Under the pieces are notes generated by a model. That model did no database searches and was not told where the DNA came from. It saw only the letters and a program-made list of their open reading frames with translations. Position numbers and translations under genes: made by a program. Positions 8,481 to 17,711 of a DNA stretch of 64,000 nt are shown piece by piece; position 1 is the stretch's first letter, and the number at the start of each line of letters is the position of its first letter. The stretch covers positions 1-64,000 of the forward strand of contig JAQXTH010000034.1 in the NCBI GenBank assembly GCA_029219385.1, in the 5' to 3' direction. The DNA is from Prevotellaceae bacterium (GTDB lineage Bacteria > Bacteroidota > Bacteroidia > Bacteroidales > Bacteroidaceae).

Positions 8481-11318
8481 TTATTTTACCACGATGTTCA
8501 CAATGCGATGAGGCACAACAATTATCTTGACCACCTGCTTTCCCTCCACATATTTGGCAGTCAACTCTGAAGCCATCACAGTCTTTTCTATGTCTTCTTT
8601 TGAGGCATCGGCGGCAAACTGCATGGTGAAGCGTGTCTTGCCGTTAAAGGAAATGCTGAGCGTCTCGGTGTCTTGTTTAAGATATTTTTCGTCTGCCTCG
8701 GGCCATGGAGCATCACAGACAGTGGTGTTGTGGCCCAATGTTTCCCAAAGTTCCTCACTGATATGAGGAGCAAACGGTGAGAGCAGTTTCACAAGCGACT
8801 CAAGCACTTCGCGCGATGTGCATTTCTGTTTTGCCAGCTCACCCACGCATATCATAAAGGCACTTATGGCGGTGTTGTAAGAATATATCTCAATGTCACG
8901 GCTCACTTTCTGTATCAACTTGTTTATGCTCTTGAGGCTGTCGTCAGAGGCATTGTCATCACTTACAAGGAATTGTCCGTCGCGGCCATAGAAGAGACCC
9001 CAAACCTTGCGCAAGAAACGCGAGCAACCGTCAATACCGTTGCTATCCCATGGTTTAGACTGATTGATTGGACCGAGGAACATTTCATAGAGACGCAACG
9101 TGTCGGCACCATAGTTTTCAACAATACTGTCGGGGTTAACCACATTATACATGCTCTTCGACATCTTTTCGATTGCCCAACCACAGATATACTTGCCGTC
9201 TTCCAACACAAATTGAGCGTCGGCATACTCCGGTCTCCACGCCTTGAAGGCCTCAATGTCGAGACGATCGTTGCTCACAATATTCACATCTACGTGTATC
9301 TCGGTGGTTTCGTATTGATCTTTCAGTCCGAGCGACACGAAAGTGTTGGTATCTTTAATGCGGTAAACAAAGTTTGAGCGTCCCTGAATCATGCCTTGGT
9401 TTACAAGTTTCTTAAACGGTTCTTCGCAGCAACTGTAACCATAGTCGTGGAGGAACTTGTTCCAGAAACGGCTATAAATAAGGTGGCCGGTGGCATGTTC
9501 CGACCCACCGATATAGAGGTCTACGCTCTGCCAATATTCGTCTACTTGCTTGTCTACGAGAGCCTTGTCGTTGTGAGGATCCATATAGCGCAGATAATAA
9601 GCCGACGAACCGGCAAAGCCGGGCATTGTGTTAAGCTCAAGTGGGAAAACGGTCTTGTTGTCAATCAAAGCCTTGTCGACAACCTGATGGTTTTGCTCAT
9701 CCCATGCCCATATACGAGCATTGCCAAGAGGCGGTTCGCCCGTCTCGGTGGGGAGGAAATTCTCAACTTTGGGCAACTTGACGGGCAAACATTCCGAAGG
9801 TATCATTTGGGGAATACCATTTTTATAATAAACAGGGAAAGGCTCGCCCCAATAACGCTGACGGCTGAAAATTGCATCGCGCAAACGATAGTTCACTTTC
9901 ACGCGACCAAGATTGTGTTCCTTCACATACACTTTTGTGGCGGCAATGGCCTCTTTCACCGTGAGTCCGTTGAGCGAAAAATCTATATATGGTTTTACAT
10001 CGGCACGAGGGGAGTTGGTCACAATACCTTCTTTGGCATCATAACTCTCTTCGCTCACATCGGCTCCCTCAATCAATGGCACAATAGGCAACCCGAAGTG
10101 TTTGGCAAAAGCATAGTCGCGACTATCGTGGGCAGGCACCGCCATGATCGCACCCGTGCCATAGCCTGCCAAAACATACTCACTAATCCAAATAGGATTT
10201 TTCTCGCCCGTGAAAGGATTGATGGCATACGAACCGCTGAAAACACCCGTCACCTTGTGGTCTATCTGGCGTTCACGCTCGGTGCGACCTTTCACATAAT
10301 CGAGATACTTTCCGACCTCAGCTTTTTGGGCTTGGGTAGTCACCTTGTCAACAAGCTCACTCTCGGGCGCAAGCACCATAAAGGTGACACCAAACATTGT
10401 GTCGGCACGGGTAGTAAAAATCGTGAACGTCACATCTGAGTCTGCCACACGAAACTCCACCTCGGTTCCCTCCGAACGGCCTATCCAATTGCGTTGTGTC
10501 TCTTTTATAGAGTCACTCCAATCGATAGTGTCGAGGCCGTCAAGCAAACGCTGTGCGTATGCACTGACCCTCAGACACCACTGGCGCATCTTCTTTTGCT
10601 CCACTGGATAACCGCCCCTCACGCTCACTCCGTCGACCACCTCATCGTTGGCCAACACCGTGCCAAGTTCCGGACACCAATTCACCATCGTCTCACCCAA
10701 GAAAGCAATGCGATAGTTCATCAAAACATCGCTCTTCTCCTTTTCGCTCATGGTCTGCCATTGGGCAGCGGTAAACGAAAGTTCCTCGGAGCAGGCAACG
10801 TCAAGTCCCTCGGTGCCTTGAGCCTCAAAATGGGCCACGAGCTTCTCTATGGGCTGTGCCTTTTGACATTTATTACAGAAAAAAGACTCAAACATTTTCT
10901 GAAATGCCCACTGTGTCCAGCGATAGTAGTCGGGTGTGCAGGTGCGCACCTCACGATCCCAGTCAAACGAGAAGCCAATCTTGTCTAACTGTCCGCGATA
11001 GCGGTCTATATTCTGAAAAGTGGTTTTCTCGGGATGCTGACCAGTCTGAATGGCATATTGCTCGGCAGGAAGACCGTAGGCATCATAGCCCATGGGGTTT
11101 AACACGTTGAAACCCTTCTGGCGTTTATAGCGCGCATAAATATCAGCGGCTATATATCCCAACGGATGCCCCACATGCAGTCCCGCCCCACTGGGATAGG
11201 GAAACATATTGAGCACATAATACTTCGGTTTGCTTTTGTCTTCGACAACATGATATGTTTTTTGTTGTTGCCAACGCTGTTGCCATTTCTTTTCAATCTC
11301 GTTAAAATTGTAATCCAT
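8481..11318 (-). CDS. leuS: Leucyl-tRNA synthetase
   Basis: Charges tRNA-Leu in the cytoplasm. The class I HIGH signature is present as [10 protein letters not shown], the KMSKS signature as EKMSKSMYN, and the CP1 editing domain carries TTRADTMFG and ends in the [13 protein letters not shown] segment. The ORF track starts at 11387. I moved the start to ATG 11318 ([14 protein letters not shown]), which matches the usual N-terminus and gives 945 residues. It carries an extra segment around residues 170-240 ([17 protein letters not shown]), which I recall as common in Bacteroidetes LeuS. It appears to be the first gene of the operon leading to rdgB and porZ. Confidence 0.97.
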   Translation of the reverse strand: MDYNFNEIEKKWQQRWQQQKTYHVVEDKSKPKYYVLNMFPYPSGAGLHVGHPLGYIAADIYARYKRQKGFNVLNPMGYDAYGLPAEQYAIQTGQHPEKTTFQNIDRYRGQLDKIGFSFDWDREVRTCTPDYYRWTQWAFQKMFESFFCNKCQKAQPIEKLVAHFEAQGTEGLDVACSEELSFTAAQWQTMSEKEKSDVLMNYRIAFLGETMVNWCPELGTVLANDEVVDGVSVRGGYPVEQKKMRQWCLRVSAYAQRLLDGLDTIDWSDSIKETQRNWIGRSEGTEVEFRVADSDVTFTIFTTRADTMFGVTFMVLAPESELVDKVTTQAQKAEVGKYLDYVKGRTERERQIDHKVTGVFSGSYAINPFTGEKNPIWISEYVLAGYGTGAIMAVPAHDSRDYAFAKHFGLPIVPLIEGADVSEESYDAKEGIVTNSPRADVKPYIDFSLNGLTVKEAIAATKVYVKEHNLGRVKVNYRLRDAIFSRQRYWGEPFPVYYKNGIPQMIPSECLPVKLPKVENFLPTETGEPPLGNARIWAWDEQNHQVVDKALIDNKTVFPLELNTMPGFAGSSAYYLRYMDPHNDKALVDKQVDEYWQSVDLYIGGSEHATGHLIYSRFWNKFLHDYGYSCCEEPFKKLVNQGMIQGRSNFVYRIKDTNTFVSLGLKDQYETTEIHVDVNIVSNDRLDIEAFKAWRPEYADAQFVLEDGKYICGWAIEKMSKSMYNVVNPDSIVENYGADTLRLYEMFLGPINQSKPWDSNGIDGCSRFLRKVWGLFYGRDGQFLVSDDNASDDSLKSINKLIQKVSRDIEIYSYNTAISAFMICVGELAKQKCTSREVLESLVKLLSPFAPHISEELWETLGHNTTVCDAPWPEADEKYLKQDTETLSISFNGKTRFTMQFAADASKEDIEKTVMASELTAKYVEGKQVVKIIVVPHRIVNIVVK

Positions 11319-11384
11319 TATACTTTTTTTGTTTATAATTCGTTGTATAGCAACCATATCTGCACTATATGGCATTATAATTTG

Positions 11385-11392
11385 CAAAGTTA
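11385..11392 (-). promoter_or_regulatory. -7 box upstream of leuS
   Basis: The minus strand reads TAACTTTG, a perfect match to TAnnTTTG, 66 bp upstream of the chosen leuS ATG. It also lies just upstream of the longer ORF-track start, so a start there would leave almost no leader. That favours the ATG at 11318. No clear -33 TTTG was found. Confidence 0.5.
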
Positions 11393-11501
11393 TGAAAAAG
11401 AAATGACATAGTGGCGTTTTCTTGCCTAATAAGATATAAACCTAAATCGACCGTCAAACCAATAAAGAAATTTTTCCAATTTAACCCAAATAAAAACAAC
11501 T

Positions 11502-11521
11502 GCCGACACACACTTATCGGC
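11502..11521 (-). terminator. Weak candidate terminator after the SpoU methyltransferase gene
   Basis: Minus-strand GCCGA / TCGGC with a 10-nt loop is followed by a T-rich stretch (GTTTTTATTTG). The stem is only 5 bp, so this is a weak call that rests mainly on position, about 28 bp past the stop codon. Confidence 0.3.
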
Positions 11522-11549
11522 CACCCTCAGCATATTGCAACAAAAATCC

Positions 11550-12083
11550 TCAACCGCGGGCTATTCGCGACTTCCTGAAATACTCCCACATCACCATTGC
11601 CGCCGTACACGAAACATTAAACGAATGCTTGGTGCCAAACTGGGGTATCTCCAAACAATAGTCACACAAGTCGACCACCTCTTGGGAAACACCTTTCACC
11701 TCGTTGCCCAACACAATCGCAGTGGGGCGACACTCATTCCATTCTGTCATCGACACACTTCCCTCTACCTGCTCAACCGCCACAACGATATAACCTTCTG
11801 CTCTCAACTGCTCCACACAGTCGGCTGTTGATTTATAATATTGCCACTCTACAGAATCTTCTGCCCCGAGAGCAGTCTTGTGTATCTCGGCATGGGGTGG
11901 CCTGCCCGTTATGCCACACAGACAAACCTTGGCCATGCGAAACCCATCAGCCGTGCGCAACACCGACCCCACATTGTGCATACTCCTCACATTATCGAGC
12001 ACCACAACGAGCGGTGTCTTATCTGCCCTTCTGAACTCTTCGGGCGACATACGCTCCATTTCTATCACTGTCAACTTGCGCAT
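11550..12083 (-). CDS. SpoU/TrmH-family RNA 2'-O-ribose methyltransferase
   Basis: The 177-residue SPOUT-fold enzyme has the three SpoU motifs in order: NVRSMHNVGSVLRTADGF (motif 1), PTAIVLGNEVKGVS (motif 2, SAM-binding knot) and LEIPQFGTKHSFNVSCTAAMVMWE (motif 3). These enzymes methylate the ribose 2'-OH of tRNA or rRNA. It lacks the extra N-terminal L30e-like substrate-binding domain of many rRNA methyltransferases and is close to the minimal fold. The specific RNA substrate cannot be decided from sequence alone. Divergent from the DUF4294 gene. Confidence 0.9.
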   Translation of the reverse strand: MRKLTVIEMERMSPEEFRRADKTPLVVVLDNVRSMHNVGSVLRTADGFRMAKVCLCGITGRPPHAEIHKTALGAEDSVEWQYYKSTADCVEQLRAEGYIVVAVEQVEGSVSMTEWNECRPTAIVLGNEVKGVSQEVVDLCDYCLEIPQFGTKHSFNVSCTAAMVMWEYFRKSRIARG

Positions 12084-12233
12084 ACTATGAAAACTTTAAT
12101 AAAACCGAAAACAGAAAAACTGTCTCTCGCTTTTTCTGCCGAAGTGCTGTCTACCTTCGCTTTATTCAAAAGCAAAGATAACACATTCACATGACTAAAG
12201 AGATATAAATAAAACAAAAGAACAATAAAAATA

Positions 12234-12265
12234 TTTCCCCATATACGATAATTCCATTATTTTTG
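12234..12265 (+). promoter_or_regulatory. Promoter of the DUF4294 gene
   Basis: TATTTTTG at 12258-12265 fits the TAnnTTTG -7 box. TTTC at 12234-12237, 20 bp upstream, is one base from the -33 TTTG. The box ends only 8 bp before the ATG at 12274, so the leader would be a few bases at most. Confidence 0.5.
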
Positions 12266-12273
12266 CATTCATT

Positions 12274-12900
12274 ATGCAAATAATATCATCAAAATATATC
12301 TGTTGTTTAACAACTGCCACCCTTGCCTGCACCTTGGCATATTCACGCCCTCAATGCGACGACAACGACACCCTTAAAGTCGCCATGTATGTGAACATTG
12401 ACCGCACTTTCTACAAAGGTGACAGCATACCCAATGTCACCCTCCATGAGTTTTACAAGTTCCCACCCAAGAAATTCAAAAACGAACGGGAACGTATAAA
12501 GTACGACAAACTTGTGAGAAACGTGAGATATGTCTACCCCTACGCCAAACTCGTGCGCCAGATTTTGATTGAAACCTATGACTATCTCCAAACTATCGAC
12601 AACGAAAAAGAAAAAAAGGAACACATCAAAAACGTGGAGCGTGGCATTCGCAAACAATACGAGCCCACCGTGCGCAAAATTTCGCGCACCCAGGGCAAAC
12701 TGTTGGTAAAACTAATCGACCGCGAGTGTGGACAAACAAGCTTTGAAATGATAAAGGCTTTCCTGGGTCCCGCCAAAGCAAATATGTATAACGTGTTGAG
12801 TTCGCTATTCGGCAACAACCTGCGCAAACGCTACGACCCCAATGGCGATGACCGCGAAATAGAACGCATTGTGCTCTTGGTGGAAAGCGGACAACTTTAA
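12274..12900 (+). CDS. DUF4294 domain-containing secreted protein
   Basis: The 208-residue protein has a hydrophobic N-terminus (YICCLTTATLACTLAYS), probably a signal peptide, so it is likely periplasmic. The core matches DUF4294 of Bacteroidetes: RNVRYVYPYAKLVRQ, then RTQGKLLVKLIDRECGQTSFEMIK and FGNNLRKRYDPNGDDREIERIV. The family has no assigned function. It is divergently placed next to the SpoU methyltransferase and faces the peptidase gene cluster across a shared terminator. The ATG is the first in frame and gives a sensible signal sequence, although the predicted promoter almost touches it. Confidence 0.82.
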   Translation: MQIISSKYICCLTTATLACTLAYSRPQCDDNDTLKVAMYVNIDRTFYKGDSIPNVTLHEFYKFPPKKFKNERERIKYDKLVRNVRYVYPYAKLVRQILIETYDYLQTIDNEKEKKEHIKNVERGIRKQYEPTVRKISRTQGKLLVKLIDRECGQTSFEMIKAFLGPAKANMYNVLSSLFGNNLRKRYDPNGDDREIERIVLLVESGQL

Positions 12901-13001
12901 ATCATATCTTTTAACCAATATTGATTAAAACCAAAATGGTCATTAGATTTCTGTTATGATAATTTCTTTTGTGATCTAACGCCCGTTTTGGGTTAAAACA
13001 C

Positions 13002-13037
13002 AAAAATCCCGATTGCCACGCGGCAATCGGGATTTTT
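13002..13037. terminator. Bidirectional terminator between the DUF4294 gene and the first peptidase
   Basis: A perfect 16-bp inverted repeat (AAAAATCCCGATTGCC / GGCAATCGGGATTTTT) with loop ACGC has A/T runs at both ends, so it can stop transcription from both convergent genes. The repeated hexamer-rich stem is typical of strong intrinsic terminators. Confidence 0.9.
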
Positions 13038-13064
13038 CTATGTCCAAAGGCTGTGTCGGAAAGT

Positions 13065-16000
13065 TTATTTCACCTGTATCTTTTCTCCATCAATTACATA
13101 AATGCCCGGAGCAAAAGGAATAACGTGTACACCCTCCACGAGTTGGTCAAACACCAGACTGCCGTCTACGGTGAACACTCTCATGCGGCGAGGCTCACGA
13201 TTGATCACGCGAATGGCGTTGCCCATCGGAGTGTAACGCTTCATGGAACCCGATTCAACGGCGTCGTAGACAGAGGTATCATCGTCGGGCTCAACAACCT
13301 TCACCGGTGTGCGCATCAACTTAAACTCAGCCACGTCTATCGCCGTCCAACCCGTGAGGTTGATAATCAAACCAAGCGTAACGGGCATTTCCTCGCCCAC
13401 GGTGAACGCAACAGTCTGATTTGCCAACGTCGTGTAGGCCAAAGAATTTTTCTCATAATTACTCATGTCGACAAACTCATCACCCTTTACAACGCACACG
13501 AAACTACTGTCGGTATTAAACGTGCCACCCTCGCTTGGAGAAACAGTCAGAGTATAATATCCGGCAGGCAGAGTGACGGTCTGATAGAGTTGATGGTTCT
13601 TCAACGTGTCGGCAAAGCCATAATAGCCTGTTCGGAAATTGATGTCATAATTCTGGCTCTTATAGACATGAGCACCTGTGGTTGCCTTGTCGGTCACCAC
13701 GGCATTGCCGATCACCCACTTAGAGTCGTCGGTGCCGGTCTTAAGTTCGAGCAGGTTAGAAGAGTTGCTGGTGCTCACCGAGTTATCGGTGTGGAGGAAC
13801 GGAGCCTTATAATTGGTGAGATAGTCGGCAGAGACATCACCCGGTTCATCGCCGTCGAAATCGAGTGTAAAGACACCGAGAGCCGTGGTCCAGGCATCAC
13901 CGTCGGGACCAAAGCCGAGACGCACACCCGTCATTTCATTACCCGTGGCATCAATAAGATTGCCCGAGTTTTGATTAAACTGATAATAAACTTTCAAACC
14001 ATTGGTTGTCTTGGCAGTCTCTATGTCGTCGCTGGAAATGGGCTGGTTGCAGAACGACTTGAGTTGGGTCTGCGACAAAGCCTTGCTCCAAATACGGAAT
14101 TCGTCGAAAATACCCTTAAACGAAGCAGTGTCTGAGCTGACGGTCAGCGAACCGCTCCATGCCGGGCAATTAAGACTGAGACGCAAACTCGGAGCTGTGA
14201 ACAACTCTGCGTCACGATAGAACTTCACATTGCCCGTGGAGAATGTAATTGCATAGTGATGCCACTCGTCTTTTATAATAAGTCCCGGGTCGGAAGTAAC
14301 AAATTTACCATTGACATATACACCCACCGAACCATCGTCGTTGGCCCATGTCTTAAACGCACCATCATCGGTGGCCATGGTGAGCGCACCCTTTATGGAA
14401 GCAGGATAAAGCCATGTATCGATAGTAAACGCACGAGTGGTCGATGTAAAGGGTGTGGGCACGGCAAAACGCTCACCGTTGCCACCCATAGACAATCCGT
14501 TGACGGGGTCGGCATTGCTCACAGCAAAGACTTTCTTCATTGTCTTGGAAGTCTCGCCTTGAGCATTTGAAGCCTTGAGTGTCACATTATAATAACCCGG
14601 AGCCTCGGGAGTAAATGCCGTGTTTTGGGCATGAATCACATAGTTGCGCTTTCCGCTCACATGGTTAATCTCCCATTGCCAACTTTCAGGGTCATAAATA
14701 GCCTTGTCTTCAAAGAACACCTTGTCGCCCAAAAGTATCGCCGTGGGCTGAACGTTGAAATCAACGTATGGAGCCGAGGCTATGGCGTTCACCTCTTTGG
14801 TGATTGACGACGAGCCGGCTGCATTGGTCACAGTTAGAGTAACAGGATAAGAACCCACCTCAAGGAAGCGTGCTGCAGCGTTGGTGGCATTGACCTCCTC
14901 AATATCGGCACCCGGCATAGTCCACTTATATGTGCAGTTCACACCGCTCGAACGGTTCACAAAATTAAAGTATTTGCTTGCCGGCAGATTGTTTTCGGTG
15001 ATTTCAAAATCAGCAATCGGCTTGGGCAACGCCTCTGCGGTAAATACTTGCGAAGCGGTAAGCACTTCTCCGTTTTTATTAGTGGCTGTCAGTTTGAGAG
15101 TATGCTCACCCTCGCTCGGGAAAGTGATATAAGGCGAATTGGTCGTGCCGATAACTTCATCTTGGTCATCCATTGTCCATGCCAAGGTTTTTGCCGAAGC
15201 GGATACCGTGGCCGAAATGCGCACCGGTGTATGAGCATAAATCTTTTCTGTAGGAATATTGATGCTGCCTGCTAACGTGTTTTCTGTGTCAAGGAAACTA
15301 TTGTCGACAATTGGCAACACCTTGCCGGCATCGCGGATAACTGCATGGTGGCCACGAGCATAGTCGCGCATTTTTATCACACCGTCTTCTTCAAATATGT
15401 CTCCCTTGAAATAAAGCACCAGACTGTCTTGTTGAGACGGGTTGGCAATCTCCTTTTTATAGTTCCGCATGATTTCTATCGCGCTGAGCGGACGGTTCCA
15501 CAGACGTATCTCGTCAACCAAAGCATTCATGAGACCTTTGTTTTCTACACGACCTATATAGAAGTTGTCGAAAGCCTTCACCTTGCTATAACTACTGTAA
15601 AGAGAACTCTTCTTCTGCACTCCGTTGACATATATCCTCAGATAATTACCGTCAATCACCACGGCAACATGGTTCCATGTGTCGAGTGACAATATATTTG
15701 AAGGACTGCTATAAGAAGCCGAAGTGCTCCAACCGCCCAGCACGCCACGGTTGTAATTCATGGCCGTAAAGAAATAAGACGGATTACCCATTTGGTTCAC
15801 ATAGTTGTCTGCAACATGGGGCTTTATCCAATATTCTATTGTTCCACCACGAGAGGCCTTAAAGTTCACTCCTTCAACGGCGGCCATTGTCTCCTGCATA
15901 TCCAAAACATTGTTGTCATCGCCCTCTGTCTCTATCGGACGAACCACAAGGTTTGACTGTTCTGAAACCACCATCTTGTTGCGATATTTATATACTGCTG

Positions 16001-17666
16001 CAACACCGTATGCCTTGTCGGTGGGGATAAGCGGTGTATATGAACGAGTGTCTACATCTACCGAGTCGATCACCCTATTGTCACAATATATATAATATTT
16101 CTCCATGGGCAACGATGTGGTGACAGGTTGGTGCCATGTCAGAGTTCCGTTGTCAATCATAAGGTTGGTAGGCGCATTGATTTGCTCGCCCGGCACGATT
16201 ACAGACACACGATACAATTTGCCCGAGCCGGTAATCTGCACATCTTCCACCTTAAAGGGAAATTCTATTCCCTCGCTGTCGAGTTCGTAGTCTATGATAG
16301 AAGCACTATAGAGACGACCGGTGCCACATTTCTCCAACGCCACGTTGGGATAGGTGTAGATGTTGAAGAAATATTTTATTGGTTTGCGGCGGTCGAAGTT
16401 CTCCGTCAGTTCGGTAATGTCATATCCAAACTCCATAGGCTCATAATGATAGCCATCTACCCACTTGCCGAGCATAGGAGTGAGCGGTGGGTCGGAGAAG
16501 TTGCGCGTTCCGTCGCCGGCATTCTTGAAATGATCGAGAGCCAGCGAGTCGGTCGACACGTCTGACGAAGTGTCTTGCGTGGCAGTGACGCTGAGCCAAA
16601 GCAGCGAACGCTTCGAGAAAGCAATCTTTGCCTTGAGTGTGCGCAAAGGCTCATAGTCCTTGCGTATAAAATGGCGAGTGCAAGTCCACGCCGAAGTGCG
16701 CTTGCTATTGGTAACGCTACGTCCGTAGGGGCAATAAACAAAGCCATTGTTTTCCCAACCGTTGCCCCACGAGTTGGCAATAATCCACGCACCGACCTCG
16801 TCTTTGTCTTTTTCGCCATAGACACCGTTGCTGTCGAGGTCAAACTCAATGCGGTCATCATAGCCCACAATGGTCTGGGCGTGGTCGTAAGACGGTCCCC
16901 ACTCACCGATATAGCGTTTGCCCACCACACCAAGCTGCTTGTTGGTGGGAGTGTCGGGAATTGGACCGGTTTTCATTCCCGTGGCGGCCATGCCAAACCA
17001 TGCCACACCTCCGGCATAAAAGTCAAAGTCGCCATTGTGGTTCCAAAGCCATTGCTTGAGAATTTCACGACCCTCTTCGGTCATCACGCTTTGCTCCACG
17101 TTAGTGGTCGTCCAGTCACGATTGTGGATAGTGTTATACCATTTATCATAGCCCTGCATCCAACCATAATCGGTGTCCTTACAGGTTTGGTTGCCAAAAT
17201 ATCTGGAGTAGGTCTGACCGCCATAATCAGCCACCGAGGGATTACCTACGTTTTGCAACATGGCTGCCTTTGATGTTCCCTGATAATTGTGGGCAAGCAA
17301 ATAGTTGAAATGAGAGGTAAAACGGTTTTCATCGAGCGAACCGTCATAGCCATAATAGCAGTTGCGCTCATAGGTCCACTGATAGCCAATATAGGCCGCA
17401 GCATCACACGAACCCTGATCCTGAGAAAAAATCGGTGGGAAATACTTCAACAGAGCATTGTTGAGATGATCGGGACGCTGTGTGTTTGTTCCATAGAGAA
17501 ATTTCGACCTCGCAGCTCCCGGAGCATTCTGTCTCTTGTTTTTCTGAAAGGTGAAATCTCCAATGTTGTGTTCTTCCTGAACACCGCCCGTCAGCTGTGC
17601 AGACGTGTCGACACTCATGCCGAGCATTATCACCGCTGCAAGCAAAATTTTGATTTTAGATTTCAT
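13065..17666 (-). CDS. Secreted papain-like (C1) peptidase with LamG, PKD and T9SS-type tail, paralogue 1
   Basis: A 1,533-residue exported protein with a signal peptide (cleavage near TSAQ). The catalytic domain spans about residues 60-330, with candidate nucleophile C87 (FSQDQGSC), histidine H262 (YDHAQTIVGYDD) and asparagine N298 (WIIANSWGNGW). A calcium-type loop DLDSNGVYGEKD (276-287) lies between the last two. After it come a conserved beta-rich region to about 500, an Fn3-like segment (500-580), LamG domain 1 (about 600-740), PKD-like repeats (about 790-1070), LamG domain 2 (about 1070-1240), a unique region starting FGPDGDAW, and a C-terminal segment ending GIYVIDGEKIQVK that resembles a T9SS type A domain. 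It lies 45 bp after paralogue 2, probably in one operon. Likely a surface or secreted protease; substrate unknown. Confidence 0.82.
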   Translation of the reverse strand: MKSKIKILLAAVIMLGMSVDTSAQLTGGVQEEHNIGDFTFQKNKRQNAPGAARSKFLYGTNTQRPDHLNNALLKYFPPIFSQDQGSCDAAAYIGYQWTYERNCYYGYDGSLDENRFTSHFNYLLAHNYQGTSKAAMLQNVGNPSVADYGGQTYSRYFGNQTCKDTDYGWMQGYDKWYNTIHNRDWTTTNVEQSVMTEEGREILKQWLWNHNGDFDFYAGGVAWFGMAATGMKTGPIPDTPTNKQLGVVGKRYIGEWGPSYDHAQTIVGYDDRIEFDLDSNGVYGEKDKDEVGAWIIANSWGNGWENNGFVYCPYGRSVTNSKRTSAWTCTRHFIRKDYEPLRTLKAKIAFSKRSLLWLSVTATQDTSSDVSTDSLALDHFKNAGDGTRNFSDPPLTPMLGKWVDGYHYEPMEFGYDITELTENFDRRKPIKYFFNIYTYPNVALEKCGTGRLYSASIIDYELDSEGIEFPFKVEDVQITGSGKLYRVSVIVPGEQINAPTNLMIDNGTLTWHQPVTTSLPMEKYYIYCDNRVIDSVDVDTRSYTPLIPTDKAYGVAAVYKYRNKMVVSEQSNLVVRPIETEGDDNNVLDMQETMAAVEGVNFKASRGGTIEYWIKPHVADNYVNQMGNPSYFFTAMNYNRGVLGGWSTSASYSSPSNILSLDTWNHVAVVIDGNYLRIYVNGVQKKSSLYSSYSKVKAFDNFYIGRVENKGLMNALVDEIRLWNRPLSAIEIMRNYKKEIANPSQQDSLVLYFKGDIFEEDGVIKMRDYARGHHAVIRDAGKVLPIVDNSFLDTENTLAGSINIPTEKIYAHTPVRISATVSASAKTLAWTMDDQDEVIGTTNSPYITFPSEGEHTLKLTATNKNGEVLTASQVFTAEALPKPIADFEITENNLPASKYFNFVNRSSGVNCTYKWTMPGADIEEVNATNAAARFLEVGSYPVTLTVTNAAGSSSITKEVNAIASAPYVDFNVQPTAILLGDKVFFEDKAIYDPESWQWEINHVSGKRNYVIHAQNTAFTPEAPGYYNVTLKASNAQGETSKTMKKVFAVSNADPVNGLSMGGNGERFAVPTPFTSTTRAFTIDTWLYPASIKGALTMATDDGAFKTWANDDGSVGVYVNGKFVTSDPGLIIKDEWHHYAITFSTGNVKFYRDAELFTAPSLRLSLNCPAWSGSLTVSSDTASFKGIFDEFRIWSKALSQTQLKSFCNQPISSDDIETAKTTNGLKVYYQFNQNSGNLIDATGNEMTGVRLGFGPDGDAWTTALGVFTLDFDGDEPGDVSADYLTNYKAPFLHTDNSVSTSNSSNLLELKTGTDDSKWVIGNAVVTDKATTGAHVYKSQNYDINFRTGYYGFADTLKNHQLYQTVTLPAGYYTLTVSPSEGGTFNTDSSFVCVVKGDEFVDMSNYEKNSLAYTTLANQTVAFTVGEEMPVTLGLIINLTGWTAIDVAEFKLMRTPVKVVEPDDDTSVYDAVESGSMKRYTPMGNAIRVINREPRRMRVFTVDGSLVFDQLVEGVHVIPFAPGIYVIDGEKIQVK

Positions 17667-17711
17667 ATCATTATGTTTTTAGTTGTTATTCTCCTTAATA
17701 TATTATATGAT

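Noticed and set aside
9396-10439. Long antisense ORFs such as 9396-10439, 13053-14135, 16575-17273 and 32560-33531
   Set aside because: They lie opposite strongly supported genes (leuS, peptidases, RND permease), show no recognisable domains, and arise from codon bias of the real strand.
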